A stretch of DNA of 64,000 bases from positions 60,843,343 to 60,907,342 of the forward strand of contig CM019236.1 of assembly GCA_009741485.1 (NCBI GenBank), read 5' to 3'. Position 1 is the stretch's first letter. Each line of letters starts with the position of its first letter. Origin of the DNA: Malurus cyaneus samueli. Lineage: Eukaryota > Chordata > Aves > Passeriformes > Maluridae. The notes under the pieces are model-generated. The model had not been told where the DNA came from and made no database searches. It saw nothing but the letters and a program-made list of their open reading frames with translations. Of this stretch, positions 13,901-24,960 are shown one piece after another. The translations under genes were made by a program, and so were the position numbers.

Positions 13901-16198
13901 CAAATTAACCCAAACAGATATTTTTTTAATGTTTCATTGGGAAGGGAAAAACAGATGTAATCTGCCTCTGCAAAACTAACAAAAGCACAAGTATGAATCT
14001 TTCTTACAAGAGAGGAGAAAACTGAAACAGCCAAAATGTTTATGTTAATTGAGCAGGACAGATTTTGTGCTTTTTGTTGCTGAAGGTAGCAAACAGAATG
14101 GAATTAGGTTTCTTATTTCTGCTGGACTAATTACTGGTCACAGGGGTATTTTCTCAGACAGTTACCAAAATGCCTTAGAAAAGCCATGTGGGCAGATTTG
14201 CTTAACTGGCAGGGATCTTCTGAGCTCTTATGCTCTATTGATTAACCATGAGTTTGGACTCCCAGTTTTGCAACACAAGGGCACAAATGCTTAGCTGATC
14301 GAACTAAAAAGTGTTCAGAAGTGCCACTAATCACCTAATAATTCAGTTATGTAATCATATCAAGCCCCCTAAAAATTTCACATGACATTTTAAAAATCCA
14401 CCGAACATTCACCATTTTATTGATCTGTCACTCACATGTAAATATACCTATTTAAAATATGGTCTTATGCTACTCTTTAGTCTTTTTATGCAAGCATGTA
14501 TAAAACTGAACAGGACTATGCTGGAAAATCTGATTGGCTGTGTTTTTAATCCTTTTAACAGATGTGATTTTTTGATGAAACTGAATTATTTTTTCATCAT
14601 CTTGTCTTCACTTTTTTCTTCCTCTGCCCCTCTCTCTATTCCTTTGTCCTTTGTTTACATTTGAAAGCTGTGAAACTTGTGTATTATTCTTCTTTTATAC
14701 CAAGCCTCAGGTACAAAAATCTAAGTAATCCAGGCCACAGGTGAATGAATTGAAAATGAAAGGCAGGGTTTGTCTGACTCTCTCTCAGATGGATCCGTTG
14801 TGTCCCTTTGCCAGCAAAGAGCAGAACAGGCCTCCTGGTTGCCCTGAAGCAAAACCAGCTGGTCAGGAGAGGGTATCCTTCCTTCCTCTCTTTACTCAGA
14901 ATGTTTCTTCCATTTTATGGTGAGAGAAAGTGCTTAATAATATGCCAGTTTATATTTGAACTGAAAGCCAAGCCCGATTTCAGGGAAGTGCTTGCCTCCT
15001 CCTCTGGATCGGCCCCTAAAGAAAGTATTTTTATGGAAGCAATTTAAAAAAAAAATATTGCTAGTTGGGAAATTCTCTGTTTGGATAAGGTGTGCAATCA
15101 TTGCTGGGTTTAGACTTTTAGGTCTTTCGTCCATGGAGCTCTGAAAAAAGGACTTCAGGCATTTCTGCGAAGCCTTGTGGTCTGAGCATTGAAGTGTTTC
15201 CTAAGGAATATAGGAAGTCAAAAGAAATAGAAAATGTTATGCCTCATAAAACTATATTAAAATTAATGAAAGGTTCCCATCCTTAAGGAGGAACAAAAAC
15301 TAAAATGGCATTATTCCCCTCAACAAGTATCCCGTGTGATGAAACACAACTGTTTTTGTTGTGAAGGCAGGGAGGTCCAGGAAGGTTATGGAGAGAGAAG
15401 TTCACAAGCAGAAGATCACCTGCTGTTCACCAGGGGGTATCTACTACCACCCACCGGCTGGCACTAGCCTTGATTTGTTATTTTAACTACAAAATTCTTG
15501 GGAACACAGGCAATAATGTGGGTTTTTTTCTGGAAAAAGAATCCACAGAATGTTCGAATCACTCTTATCTATGTTGTATCAGCTTAGTAGCTACGTGTAT
15601 TAGTTAATAAACCCAAAGTAGCAGATTTTGAAATTACAGTAATGGATTTGGCAATTGAAGGAACTCAATATGTTATTATCTTTTAAAACATATATACTAA
15701 GTTTGTATGAAATATCTCTGAGGTTTTCATAAGTGTAATTCACTGTAATGAAGCTCTCACAAAAATAAGGAAGACAAAATAACTAGCATGAATGTTGACA
15801 ATAAGAACCTGTGCTATTCCCACTTCATGTCTTGCACAGGAGAGAAATGATATATCTTTATTCAATAGTTGTTTAATATTTATTTCAACAGAGATCTCTA
15901 GAGTGGAATGAGGTTTAGGAGATGCAGCCTTTCCATTGACATATAAATGTAGTGTGGTTTTGAAAGCTGCAATTGATGAAATTCATTTTACCCTCTCAAT
16001 GAACTGCTGCTGTTAGATATATACAATTAGATCATTACTTATTTGTATTAACAAGTTTATAAAGAGCCAAAAAGCTTATGAACATGTCCAGTTATAAGAG
16101 TTTTTGTTTTCCCAAAATTAACAAAACCCTACATATGGTACTGAATAAAAATAAGATATTAAAATATTATTCTACATTATTACAAAAAAAATACATTA

Positions 16199-16335
16199 TC
16201 AAAAGTTTGCTGAAATCTGAAGAGATTACCTCTACTGTCTTCCCTTGTTCAGTTTTGGTTGGGTACTTTGTCATAGAAAGAATCAGGTGAGATAAGCAGG
16301 ACCTTTCCTCTCATTTGAGCCAGCTGTCTGTGACT
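16199..16335 (-). mobile_element. CR1-type LINE reverse transcriptase fragment (copy B)
   Basis: This is the counterpart of the CR1 piece at 6348-6500. The same blocks are visible on the minus strand, but indels such as the altered 'tcatttgagccagctg' and 'agttttggttgggtac' break the frame that is continuous in copy A. This reading is not an independent insertion. It is either the same locus read twice or a duplicate of it. Confidence 0.75.
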
Positions 16336-18714
16336 TGGATGGGACAAAAAAGTAGGCTTACTACTCTTCTCCTGCCATCTCAACAATAACCCAACAGCTA
16401 CTGTAGTTTGACGAAACCAATAAAATATCTGAATAATATCTTACTTACGTCTTATATATGACTGTATTTAGGTTTTCTTCAAAAATCCAGATTTTTCCTG
16501 ATAGGCGATAAACTTTCAATTTTAAGAAAAGAAATCATAGAACACTTTAAATATAAACCATCTATTATTAACAACACAATGATTTACTGCTAGCAAAGTC
16601 AAAGCAAGTGATTTAAGTACCTCCCACTACTTTCTTTCTGTTCTTGGAAGGGTCATTGTTACTATTTGAAAACAGATTCCCATCTGTTTGTCATTAAGAA
16701 AATAAAAAGGTAGCTCATATTAGAGATGTTTTGATAATGGCACATGATGATTATTCCACTAAAGAAAACTGTATGTGCTAATAGAACTTGAGCAAACTCT
16801 GCTACCTTTGGTAGTGTTCTGACTTCTTGTGTAAACAAAAGTTATTGGAAAAAATCCATTTTTTCATTTTGTGTAAAAGTTAATTATGGCCAGCATTATC
16901 CTCAAAAATTCACTTTCAATATTTTCATGAGAGAAATAGAGTTATTGTTGGAATATTCTGCTTTAGTGTTCAGCAGTTATTGCTCCAGACAGCTTTGTTA
17001 CAGGAAAAATAAATTCTCTTTTAAGTTAAAGGAAAAAGGTACTTGATATTAATAATCAAAAATCATTTCTCCATCTTGAGCAAATCTCCATGCTTTCCAA
17101 AAGAATCCTCCGTAAGCGGCTATGGAATGGGTTATTTTCAGTTGGTTTCTCTTTTATATGTTGTCCTTTTACAAATTGTATTATTCTAACACATAGGAGA
17201 TTGAGATATTAGATATCAAATATCTAAACCTATTAGATATTTGACACCCATAGTAGATGCACATACAGTCTTGACAGGAAATGTTATGAGGCATACTGTT
17301 ACTGGATTTCATTGAGTCAATAAGCAAGAATAATGTTGTAAGAAAATTATGGCCAATGGAAGATTTTCCTCACTTGGAGGCAGAGCTAAATTTTAGCTGG
17401 TGAGGACTGGAGCACTTGGCTTCTGCTGGCTTTTGATCTATTATCTGCTGTACTGAGCTGTTACTTCAGACATATGAGGTGGATATTGTGTTGATTAACT
17501 CCCCACTCTCTACATCAATTATTTTGCATTTACTGTACTAATAATCTAATATTATGTTTCAGTTAATTCTTCTGAGATGACTTACTTGCATAATTTAGGC
17601 AATAAATTAAAAATACTTTTAATAATAGAAAAAAGATGTATAACAACCTAAGCATTCCACCACTATAAAACCAATAATTATAAAATACAATGCTTGCCCA
17701 ATAAATTATCAAGGTGTTAAGATTTATATATCCATTACTAAATATTTATTAATTGATGTACGGAAAAAGCCATTCAGATTAAGAAGATCATTGCCCAGCA
17801 GAATTTTGCAAGGACTTAATCCCCAAAATTCCAAACTTTTTCAAGAAAGGAGTTTCAGAAAGCTGATGATGCCATATTATTCACCTCCTGCTTCATTTTG
17901 CAGTATCTTATGAAGAGATAATCTGAAGCACAGCTGCTAGGCTCATCGCTACTAGGGAGGACTAAAAGGAAAAAATAATGATTAGAACCACTTCTCTCAG
18001 AATATAATTACTCTCCTCCATTAATTTTGCATTAATATTTATTGACTTGGAATGACAACAGGGAATAAAATATATTTGGAAATATTAAAGAAAGTCCATG
18101 ACAAATTGATAATGGATTGCAACAGGGGATGGTTATGTCAAAATCAACGTTATGCTGTTTGGCCTTCTATTCACTGGAATGAAAAGTTCAGGTTTAGTCT
18201 GGATAAACCTAATTCCTGCCTTTGATGTGTTTGTGCGCAGCATTGAGATATTAGCTAAGCTAACAGAACAGGGGAGTATGTAGGTCAATCTTTGTACTAA
18301 AAAACTCTTAAAAAATTGAAGAATGACCTTTTGTTCTGAAGAAAACATTCGTCAGTTATCAATAGTAGCTAAATAAACAATGTAGTAAACAAGGAAAGAG
18401 AGAGTGATTTCAAACTTTATTGCCAAAGCCATTGAACATATTTATGCAGTTCTCCTTACACAAAACCTTGTTTGTTCATTCTTCATTATGCAGTGTCCTT
18501 AAATCAGTCTTTGCCTGAGGAAATATATTACAAAAATTCAAAAATAAAAAGTTCATGCTGAACATGATTCTTTCATGTGTGTATGTGAATAAGAACCACA
18601 TGCAATTGGAAGAAAGAAATGAAGGTGTTGGCATGTGTTAATGACAGGTACTGTTGTTTTGTGGCAAAAGACATGAAAATGCTCACTGTTTCTGTTGGAG
18701 CTGAGCTGTCCTCA

Positions 18715-19370
18715 AATCTAAACCTCCACAACGGAGGGTTGCTGGAGCGATGTTTTGAGTACTTGTAAATGGGAAAGGTGCATCCAAAATAGAAAACATG
18801 TGTTTAACCCCATCCCAGTGCTCACGTTTTTTAATGACCTTTACAAGAATATGACTGGGCAAAGGTAAGATATCTTTGATTAATTCAGTTAGAAAATGAT
18901 GGTGGTTTTAGAAGTCGAACAAACCATTTTACCTCATGTTTGAATTCTTAAGGTAAGCAACAAAAGCTACTGCACGAGACCTGAATCATGAGCGCCCACC
19001 CACTAACAACAATGACAATAAACATACAGTAGGGCAGCTCGGCCATCCAATTCATTGCCTGAATGTATTGAATCTAGTCCCTTCAGTGTTCAATAAAAAA
19101 TGCTGCCACAGATCATTTAATTTGTCTGATTAGTATAAAAAGCTGATGCTAATCAAGGAAAGTAGAAAAGAGCAAGGAGACTCCCCTCTTCTGCAAACAG
19201 AAACAGGGCTTATATTTGGAGGCATGAAAGGCATTGGTCCAGTCTTTTGTGACTATTGTAACATCCCAGAATCTTAATATTATTCCATTATGTTACATTT
19301 TAATCAAAGAAATATCAATGTAGATAAAGACAGTATACTTTAAAATTGTGAAAAAACAATATAGAATTTT
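18715..19370. other. Severely eroded stretch of copy B
   Basis: Aligned by eye to about 8877-9690 of copy A, this stretch lacks roughly 150 bases in many scattered small deletions and carries substituted or scrambled words. One example is 'cttttgtatgtttttttgag' in A against 'cgatgttttgag' in B. Flanking sequence on both sides is much closer to copy A. Such a local quality drop fits thin read coverage of the consensus better than evolution. Confidence 0.7.
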
Positions 19371-19905
19371 TTCAGAATTTTACCTTAGGAGACCAGTTAC
19401 TAACTAAATTATTTTCTACTGATGTGTTTAATTTCCTGATGCTATTTCATTTTAGAAACAACTTTAATTTTTAAATAACCTGATGCATTTTCCCTAGCAG
19501 TTATTTATGACTGACACAAAACAGGTTCAGTAAGAATTTGCTTTGTTTAGACTTTGTACCCTACCAAATCTGGCTTTAAATTATTGCACACTTATGCGGT
19601 ATATGGAGAATATGTATAATATAAATATAGATGTATGTGGGATTAAGGAATTGCAGGAATTTAAAATTTGAAACAATATTACTTTCAGCTCTTGTGTATT
19701 TATCAGTGTTTTCCTTAATTTCATTGGTCACCTATAGTTTTTTTAAACTATGCAAGTTATAAGACTATCTTTATAAGCATCATTAAGATGTGTATGATTT
19801 TGCTTTCTAGGTACATATTTAATCCTAGTCCTTTTTAAATGAATTGGTTTTTTTTTTATTAATTTCTTTATTCAACTATATATTGTCTTTTGTTTTAGCT
19901 TACAG

Positions 19906-19972
19906 CATGATTTCCTCTATTCTTCCTGTTCTTAAGCTGAGGCCTGATGGCATGGAATTCAGAATGGTTGAG
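19906..19972 (+). other. Weak exon-like segment (67 bases), copy B
   Basis: A pyrimidine-rich tract with 'ttttgttttagcttacag' ends at 19905, a good intron 3' end. A strong donor-like 'gag|gtaagg' follows at 19972/19973. Between them one frame is open and begins with ATG (19907): 22 codons reading MISSILPVLK, then LRPDGMEFRMVE. I do not recognise the peptide, and no neighbouring exon is evident. It could be a small coding exon, a 5' untranslated or lncRNA exon, or chance; splice-like pairs at this spacing do arise by chance over 64 kb. Confidence 0.2.
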
Positions 19973-21507
19973 GTAAGGAAGGGGCTTCTGTGCCATGTAA
20001 GCAGAGCAGCAGTTCCTTAGGGGTTGCACAGTCTGAGCCCTTTGTGCGCCGCTGGACAGGTCCCACCTGTGTCAGACTCCCAACTCAGCTCTGCCATGGC
20101 ACTCGCTCTGTCATGCTTAGCTCTGAATGGCCCTTCAGGACATCCTCTAACATGTATCAGTTTTTTTTTTAAAGACTTGTTTCCCCAGGGGACTGACTAA
20201 TGCATTTTTCTAATTATGACTTCATTTTTTAAATTTAAACTGCTTCCGCAAGAGCGTGATCATCTGGGAAGGTAGGAAGGGCTAGAATCCTGAACATCTC
20301 TATGCCAAGTAGCAGACAGTTATGAAGATAACACTGCAAAGACATTGATGGAGAGGTTTTTCCTGTGTTTTTGGATTCCATCACAGGGCTTTGAAAACAG
20401 GATCTCTCACTGATCACTCCTTTGGGGACATTTTGAGAGGACAGAAAATATTAGCAAGATCTCTGTCTTACATACCAAGATATTTAACTGGGACAGCAAA
20501 AACCACTTCTTGTTATGAAATCATATAAGATATATTCTTTATCAAATAATAAAAACTGACAGACTATGCATAAAAAGAATGGAGACTTCTAGGGCAATTT
20601 TGAGCTTGATGTGAGTGCATATGGGACAAATCTTTAAATCTGTAAGGAGTAACAGTGAGCAAATTTAATTTGTCACAGAATCAGCCAAAGCCATGAATTA
20701 ATCATATTATCTCTCTCTTTTTTAAAAAAACAAGTTTCTTGGGAAAATGTCTGCTGAAAACAAACAAAATAAAATTTCATTTTGTCAAATGGCAAAATGA
20801 AATTTGTCATTTGACAAATTTGATATTTACATTAGATGAAGATCATTCTCTGAATACCATCCCGAGTTGTTTCACTGGAAAATAATTGCATCTATTGATT
20901 CTCAGCTAAGGAAAAGCCAATGAACCTCTCCTGAAATCAATGATCATACTCTAAAATATAACATTTATGTCAACATTACAAGAGAGACAAATCTAACACA
21001 CATTAATAATAGAAAGAAAATCACAGAGTACATTAAGGAAACTAGTCAGAAAAGTTTCCGTTCTCCCTCTGTTCTCCCACATCTTCTAAACTCCTTGCTG
21101 GGTGCCAGTAGCTGTTTCCCTTAGTGGCTTTGGCCAGCCAAGACACAGCTCCAATCACCTCTTCCCACAGAAGAAATATGGATTTTGATCTGATGTAAAG
21201 TTAATAAGAAGAAAAAAACCCAAAAATCAAAGCACACTGAAATTCAGAGAGAAAAGGATCTGTAAGAGTAAAAATGAAAATTATCTTAGGGCTGGTTGAT
21301 CCAGATCTTAATAAAGGCAAAAAATCAAGCCAGGTTGTGTTGATGTTAAGCAATTTTTTTCCCAGAAGAATATATAAATAAAAGTACTCCAGTAATGCCA
21401 AGATATGATGAATTTGGAAAAAAAAGTTTATCTCAGAGTATGAGAAATCACCCAAAATTCTTATATTAGGTCTTTAATGTTCTCTTGTCTGTGTTATCAA
21501 CCAAAAA
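19973..21507. other. Unique non-coding sequence
   Basis: Single-copy DNA right of the duplicated block, with no recognisable coding or RNA feature. The part nearest the block (about 19980-20120) is richer in G+C than its surroundings. The only structural feature is the overlapping pair of inverted repeats near 20.8 kb. Short open frames (60 codons at 19990-20172 and 20235-20417) lack any domain. Confidence 0.5.
20772..20821. repeat. Two overlapping perfect inverted repeats
   Basis: AAATTTCATTTTG at 20772-20784 is exactly inverted at 20793-20805 (13-bp arms, 8-base loop). Overlapping its right arm, AAATTTGTCA at 20800-20809 is exactly inverted at 20812-20821 (10-bp arms, 2-base spacer). The two hairpins are mutually exclusive because they share bases. 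No terminal repeats or target duplications identify it as a transposon. Confidence 0.75.
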
Positions 21508-21552
21508 CACATATGTATATATACACACATATATGTGCACACACACATGCAC
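21508..21552. repeat. TA/CA dinucleotide-rich microsatellite
   Basis: Alternating purine-pyrimidine run made of short TA and CA blocks ('atgtatatatacacacat', then 'gtgcacacacacatgc'). It is imperfect, so probably of low variability. Such alternating sequence can adopt left-handed DNA, but nothing here shows a function. Confidence 0.8.
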
Positions 21553-21902
21553 CACTGTGATGCTCTGTTCTCTGTTCTAGAGAATGTATTTGATGAGTAA
21601 GGAGCTCACGTCTTTTTCAGGATGACTCTTGCTGACGTCTTTGCCTAATCAAGTTTCTTGCTCAGGGACCCTCAGAAGGCAAGGTGAAGAAAAGGGGGGA
21701 AAAATATCCTTGTTCCTCTTTAATGTCCTTTTTTCAGCAGCTCAGTTACTGAGTAATTTCCATTTACTGTTTCACTTAATGATTTCCTGAGTTCAAGGCC
21801 ATTTCCACTGGGAATGGGAAAGGCTTTATCCCTCCAGCAGTACCGTCAGCGTTTAGTCAGAAAAGGCAGGCATGCAGTTTCACCTATTCAGAAGTTAATT
21901 CA

Positions 21903-22381
21903 AAGGGGGAAAGGAAAGGAAGTAAGGAAGGAAGGCGTGGAAGCAAGGCGCGGAAGGAAGTAAGTAAGGAAGGAATGCACGGAAGGAAGGAAGGCGCGGA
22001 AGGAAGGAAGGAAGGCGCGGAAGGAAGGCAGGGCGCGGAGGCGCGGAAGAGGGAAGGCGCGGAAAGGAAGGAAGGAAGGAATTTAGGAATTCAGGAAGGA
22101 AGGAATCTAGGAATCTAAGAAGGAAGGAAGGAAGGAACGGAAGGAACGGATGGAAGAAGGGAAGGAAGGAAGTAAGTGAAGGAAGGAAGAAAGGTTATGG
22201 AAAGGAAAGGCGCGGATAAGTAAGTAGCGCGGAAGGTAATAAGGGATAAAGGAGAAGCGCGGAAGGGAAAAAAGACGCGGTAGTAAGGCGCGGAAGGAAG
22301 GCGCGGAAGAATGGAAGGAAGGCGCGGAAGGAGATAAGGAAGGCCTGGAAGGAAGGAAGGCGCGGAAGGAAAGAAAGAAAG

Positions 22382-22417
<36 letters not shown>

Positions 22418-23520
22418 AGGAAGAAGGAAGGAAGGAAGGAGAGAAAGGAAATGCAGAAGGAAGGAAAGAAGTGTGGAAGGAAGGAAGTAAGGAAAGAAGG
22501 AAGGAAGGAAAGAAAGGAAGGAAGGAAGGCGCGGAAAGGGAGGGAAGGAAGGAAGAAGGGGAAGCGCGCGGAAGGAAGGAAGGGAAGGAAGGGCGCGGAA
22601 GGAAGGGTGGAAGGAAGGCGCGGGAGGAAGGAAGGAAGGCGCGGAAGAGAGGCGCGGAAGGAAGGCGCGGAAGGAAGGCGTGGAAGTAAGGAAGGAAGGA
22701 ATGAAGGCGTGGAAGGAAGGCGAGGAAGGAAGGCGTTGAAGGAAGGCGCGGAAGGAGGAAGGCGCGGAAGGAAGGGAAGGAAGGAAGGAGGAAGGCGCGG
22801 AAGGAAGGAAGGAAGGCACGGAAGGAAGGAAGGAAAGAAAAAAAAAAAAAAAAAAAAAAAAAAAGGAAGGAAGGAAGGCGCGGTAGGAAGGAAGGAAGGA
22901 GGCTCGGAAGGAGGGAAGGCGCGAAGGAAGGAAGGAAGGAAGGAAGGAAGGAAGGAAGGAAGGAAGGAGGCGCGGAAGGAAGGAAGGGAAGCGCGGAAGG
23001 AAGGAAGGAATAAGGCGCGGACGGAAGGCGCGAAGGAAGGAAGGCGCGGAAAGAAGCCGCGGGAGTAAGGAAGGAAGGCGCGGGAGGAAGGCGCGGAAGG
23101 AAGGACGGCGCGGAAGGAAGGCGCGGAAGGAAGTACGGCGCGGAAGGAGCGCGGAAGGAGGCGCGGAAAGGAAGGGCGCGGAAGGAAGGAAGGAAGGAAG
23201 GAAGAAGGAAGGAGGAAGGAAGGAAGGAAGGCGGAAGGGAAGGCGCAGAAGGAAGGCGCGGGAGGAAGGCGCGGAAGGAAGGAAGTTATGAAGGAAGGAA
23301 GGAAGGCGGAAGGAAGGAAGGAAGGAAGGGAAGGAAAGGAAGGAAGAAGAAAAGAGAAAAAAAAAAAAAAAAAAAAAGAAGGAAGAAGGAAGGAAGGAAG
23401 GAAGAAGGAAGGAAGGAAGGAAGGAAGGAAGGTAGGAAGGAAGGAAGGAAGGCGCAAAAGGAAGGAAGGCGTGGAAGGAAGGCGCGGAAGGAGGGCGCGG
23501 AAGGAAGGACGAGATGTAGG
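21903..23520 (+). repeat. 1.6 kb polypurine GGAA array with CGCGGAAG units
   Basis: The plus strand is almost entirely purine: tandem GGAA/AAGG tetranucleotides repeatedly broken by 'ggcgcggaagg', with occasional T or C changes. Three pure A runs interrupt it at 22382-22415 (34), 22838-22864 (27) and 23357-23377 (21). Because the repeat has few stop codons in some frames, it yields long false reading frames: up to 506 codons of Pro-Ser-Phe-Leu on the minus strand and Lys-Glu-Gly-Arg frames on the plus strand. These are not genes. Flanks are ordinary AT-rich DNA. The length may be collapsed or expanded by assembly. Confidence 0.95.
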
Positions 23521-24859
23521 AAGACAGGGCACATTTTATTCTTGTATTCACTAAAAAATCTAACATTTTAAGAATTTCAGTGAGGTAGTGCTTTAGGTAG
23601 TGAATTACCAGAGTAGGAGTAGATGGCTCGTACACAGCACCATGCTAATGCCTTGCACTCAGCTCTCATCCACTTCAGCCTCCCAACTAATCTGTGCCAA
23701 ACCGATCTAAAATGAGCCCTAGGTGAAGGTTGATCAAAGAGCCAGCATTAGAGTGGTAAACAACATGGCTAACTTCTTGCCATCATATATAAACAGGAAA
23801 AAGTTATCAAGAGCATATAGACCACGAGCATTAGGGGTGCATTCAGAGAGATCTGCACTTCAGGAATTTTCTACCCAGTTGCTTGTCTGCATGTGTTTTT
23901 TTTTTTCCTTTAAAAGGGAAAGAGCTACAATAAGGCCCCACCCTGATATGGGCGTACAACTAAATCTAAGCTGGGATTTCTGTCTGTCCTGCAAGTGACT
24001 CATGGATTGGTAAAAGAAACAAGGAAATTGTGAACGATGTGAAACACAAAGAAATGCAGTAGTCTAAGCTAATGTTTTCTGACATACTGTATGAGTTACC
24101 TGGAAGAAATGAGATTCGCTTCTGGGCTTAATACAGCTATTAAAACAAAGTAATTTAATTTCTTGGTGAAGCTTAATACTAATATTGATTTCAAATGACA
24201 GATGTCTCCAGCTAACATTTTTTTTAACTTACTTTGCATTTCAATACTTTTGGCACTTTTGGCAATTCTAAAGGGCTAAAGTTTATAAGACATGAGAAAA
24301 TTATCTAACCAGTTTTGAAGCCTTTACTTTGTATCTAGATTTACAAGTGATTTAAATTTTAAAACGTTTACATGAAAGGTAAAGAAATATATTATACAGT
24401 AAAATTGTAATTAGTGAAAAATACAATTGATTAATATACCAGCCTAGATTTCTATTACTTGTCCATAATTGCACATATATACTTAGAAAAAGTGTGAGAA
24501 ATGTTTAGTAACCAAAGTGTTGAAAGATGCATTAATATCCAGGATATTGGCAGCTCATGTCCTTCATGATCATGTGGACAGAGACTTAATATTGAGTCAA
24601 CTGGAGCTTGCAAGTCAGCATCCAGAAAATTCCTCAATATGGAAAAAACGTAACTGTGAACCAAACTCATCTCTAATTCATCATGGTAAATCCTCCTTGC
24701 AGGAAGGGCAAAGCAAGATGACCCAAGGAACTAAAGGAAAGCCATCTCAGCTCTACCTTGGAAAGGTGAGAGTACATCTTTTTCTGGACACTGTTTCCAG
24801 ATGCCTGAAGGACAAGGAAACCCTCAATAGTCAGCAAAGGGATGTTCATGCTTGACCAG
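23521..24859. other. Non-coding sequence
   Basis: Ordinary AT-rich DNA between the GGAA array and the first plus-strand CR1 scrap. The longest open frame (112 codons, 24517-24855, plus) has no domain I recognise and ends just before a CR1-like stretch, so it may be decayed repeat sequence. No RNA gene seen. Confidence 0.45.
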
Positions 24860-24960
24860 TTAAACTGCTGTGATTAACTAGTGATGTATCCCAAGGCACA
24901 GTTCTGGATCCATCCTTTGCTGGAAAAGGTGTTGAACTAGGCCTATGTAAATTTAGGGTT
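24860..24960 (+). mobile_element. Possible decayed CR1 reverse transcriptase scrap
   Basis: From 24874 the plus strand reads LTSDVSQGTVLDP, close to the conserved 'VTSGVPQGSVLGP' block of CR1-type reverse transcriptases. Neighbouring sequence is too decayed for me to extend the match with confidence. The call rests on one short block. Confidence 0.45.

Larger units (their letters stand above)
10660..19972 (+). repeat. Copy B of the 9.4 kb direct duplication (noisier copy)
   Basis: Collinear with 910-10286. Copy B carries many small indels relative to copy A. It is worst around 18715-19370, where about 655 bases stand for about 810 bases of copy A and whole words are lost. Above about 19380 it agrees well again. 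Beyond 19972 copy B continues into the rest of the window, so it is the copy attached to the right-hand contig. It holds no gene; its contents mirror copy A. Confidence 0.93.

Noticed and set aside
910..19972. A genuine recent segmental duplication
   Set aside because: The second copy begins exactly at a placeholder gap and differences are mainly homopolymer and single-base indels, which fit assembly error better. Kept open as the alternative.
21903..23520. CRISPR-like or satellite array with spacers
   Set aside because: Units are irregular tetranucleotides without unique spacers, in a vertebrate genomic background.
22115..23635. 506-codon minus-strand open frame rich in Pro-Ser-Phe-Leu, and overlapping long frames on both strands
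   Set aside because: It is the translation of the GGAA/TTCC microsatellite. Several frames are open on both strands at once, the peptide is a pure repeat, and the A runs give poly-Phe or poly-Lys.
24517..24855. 112-codon plus-strand frame, considered as a coding exon
   Set aside because: No recognisable domain; it borders CR1-like sequence and may be decayed repeat.
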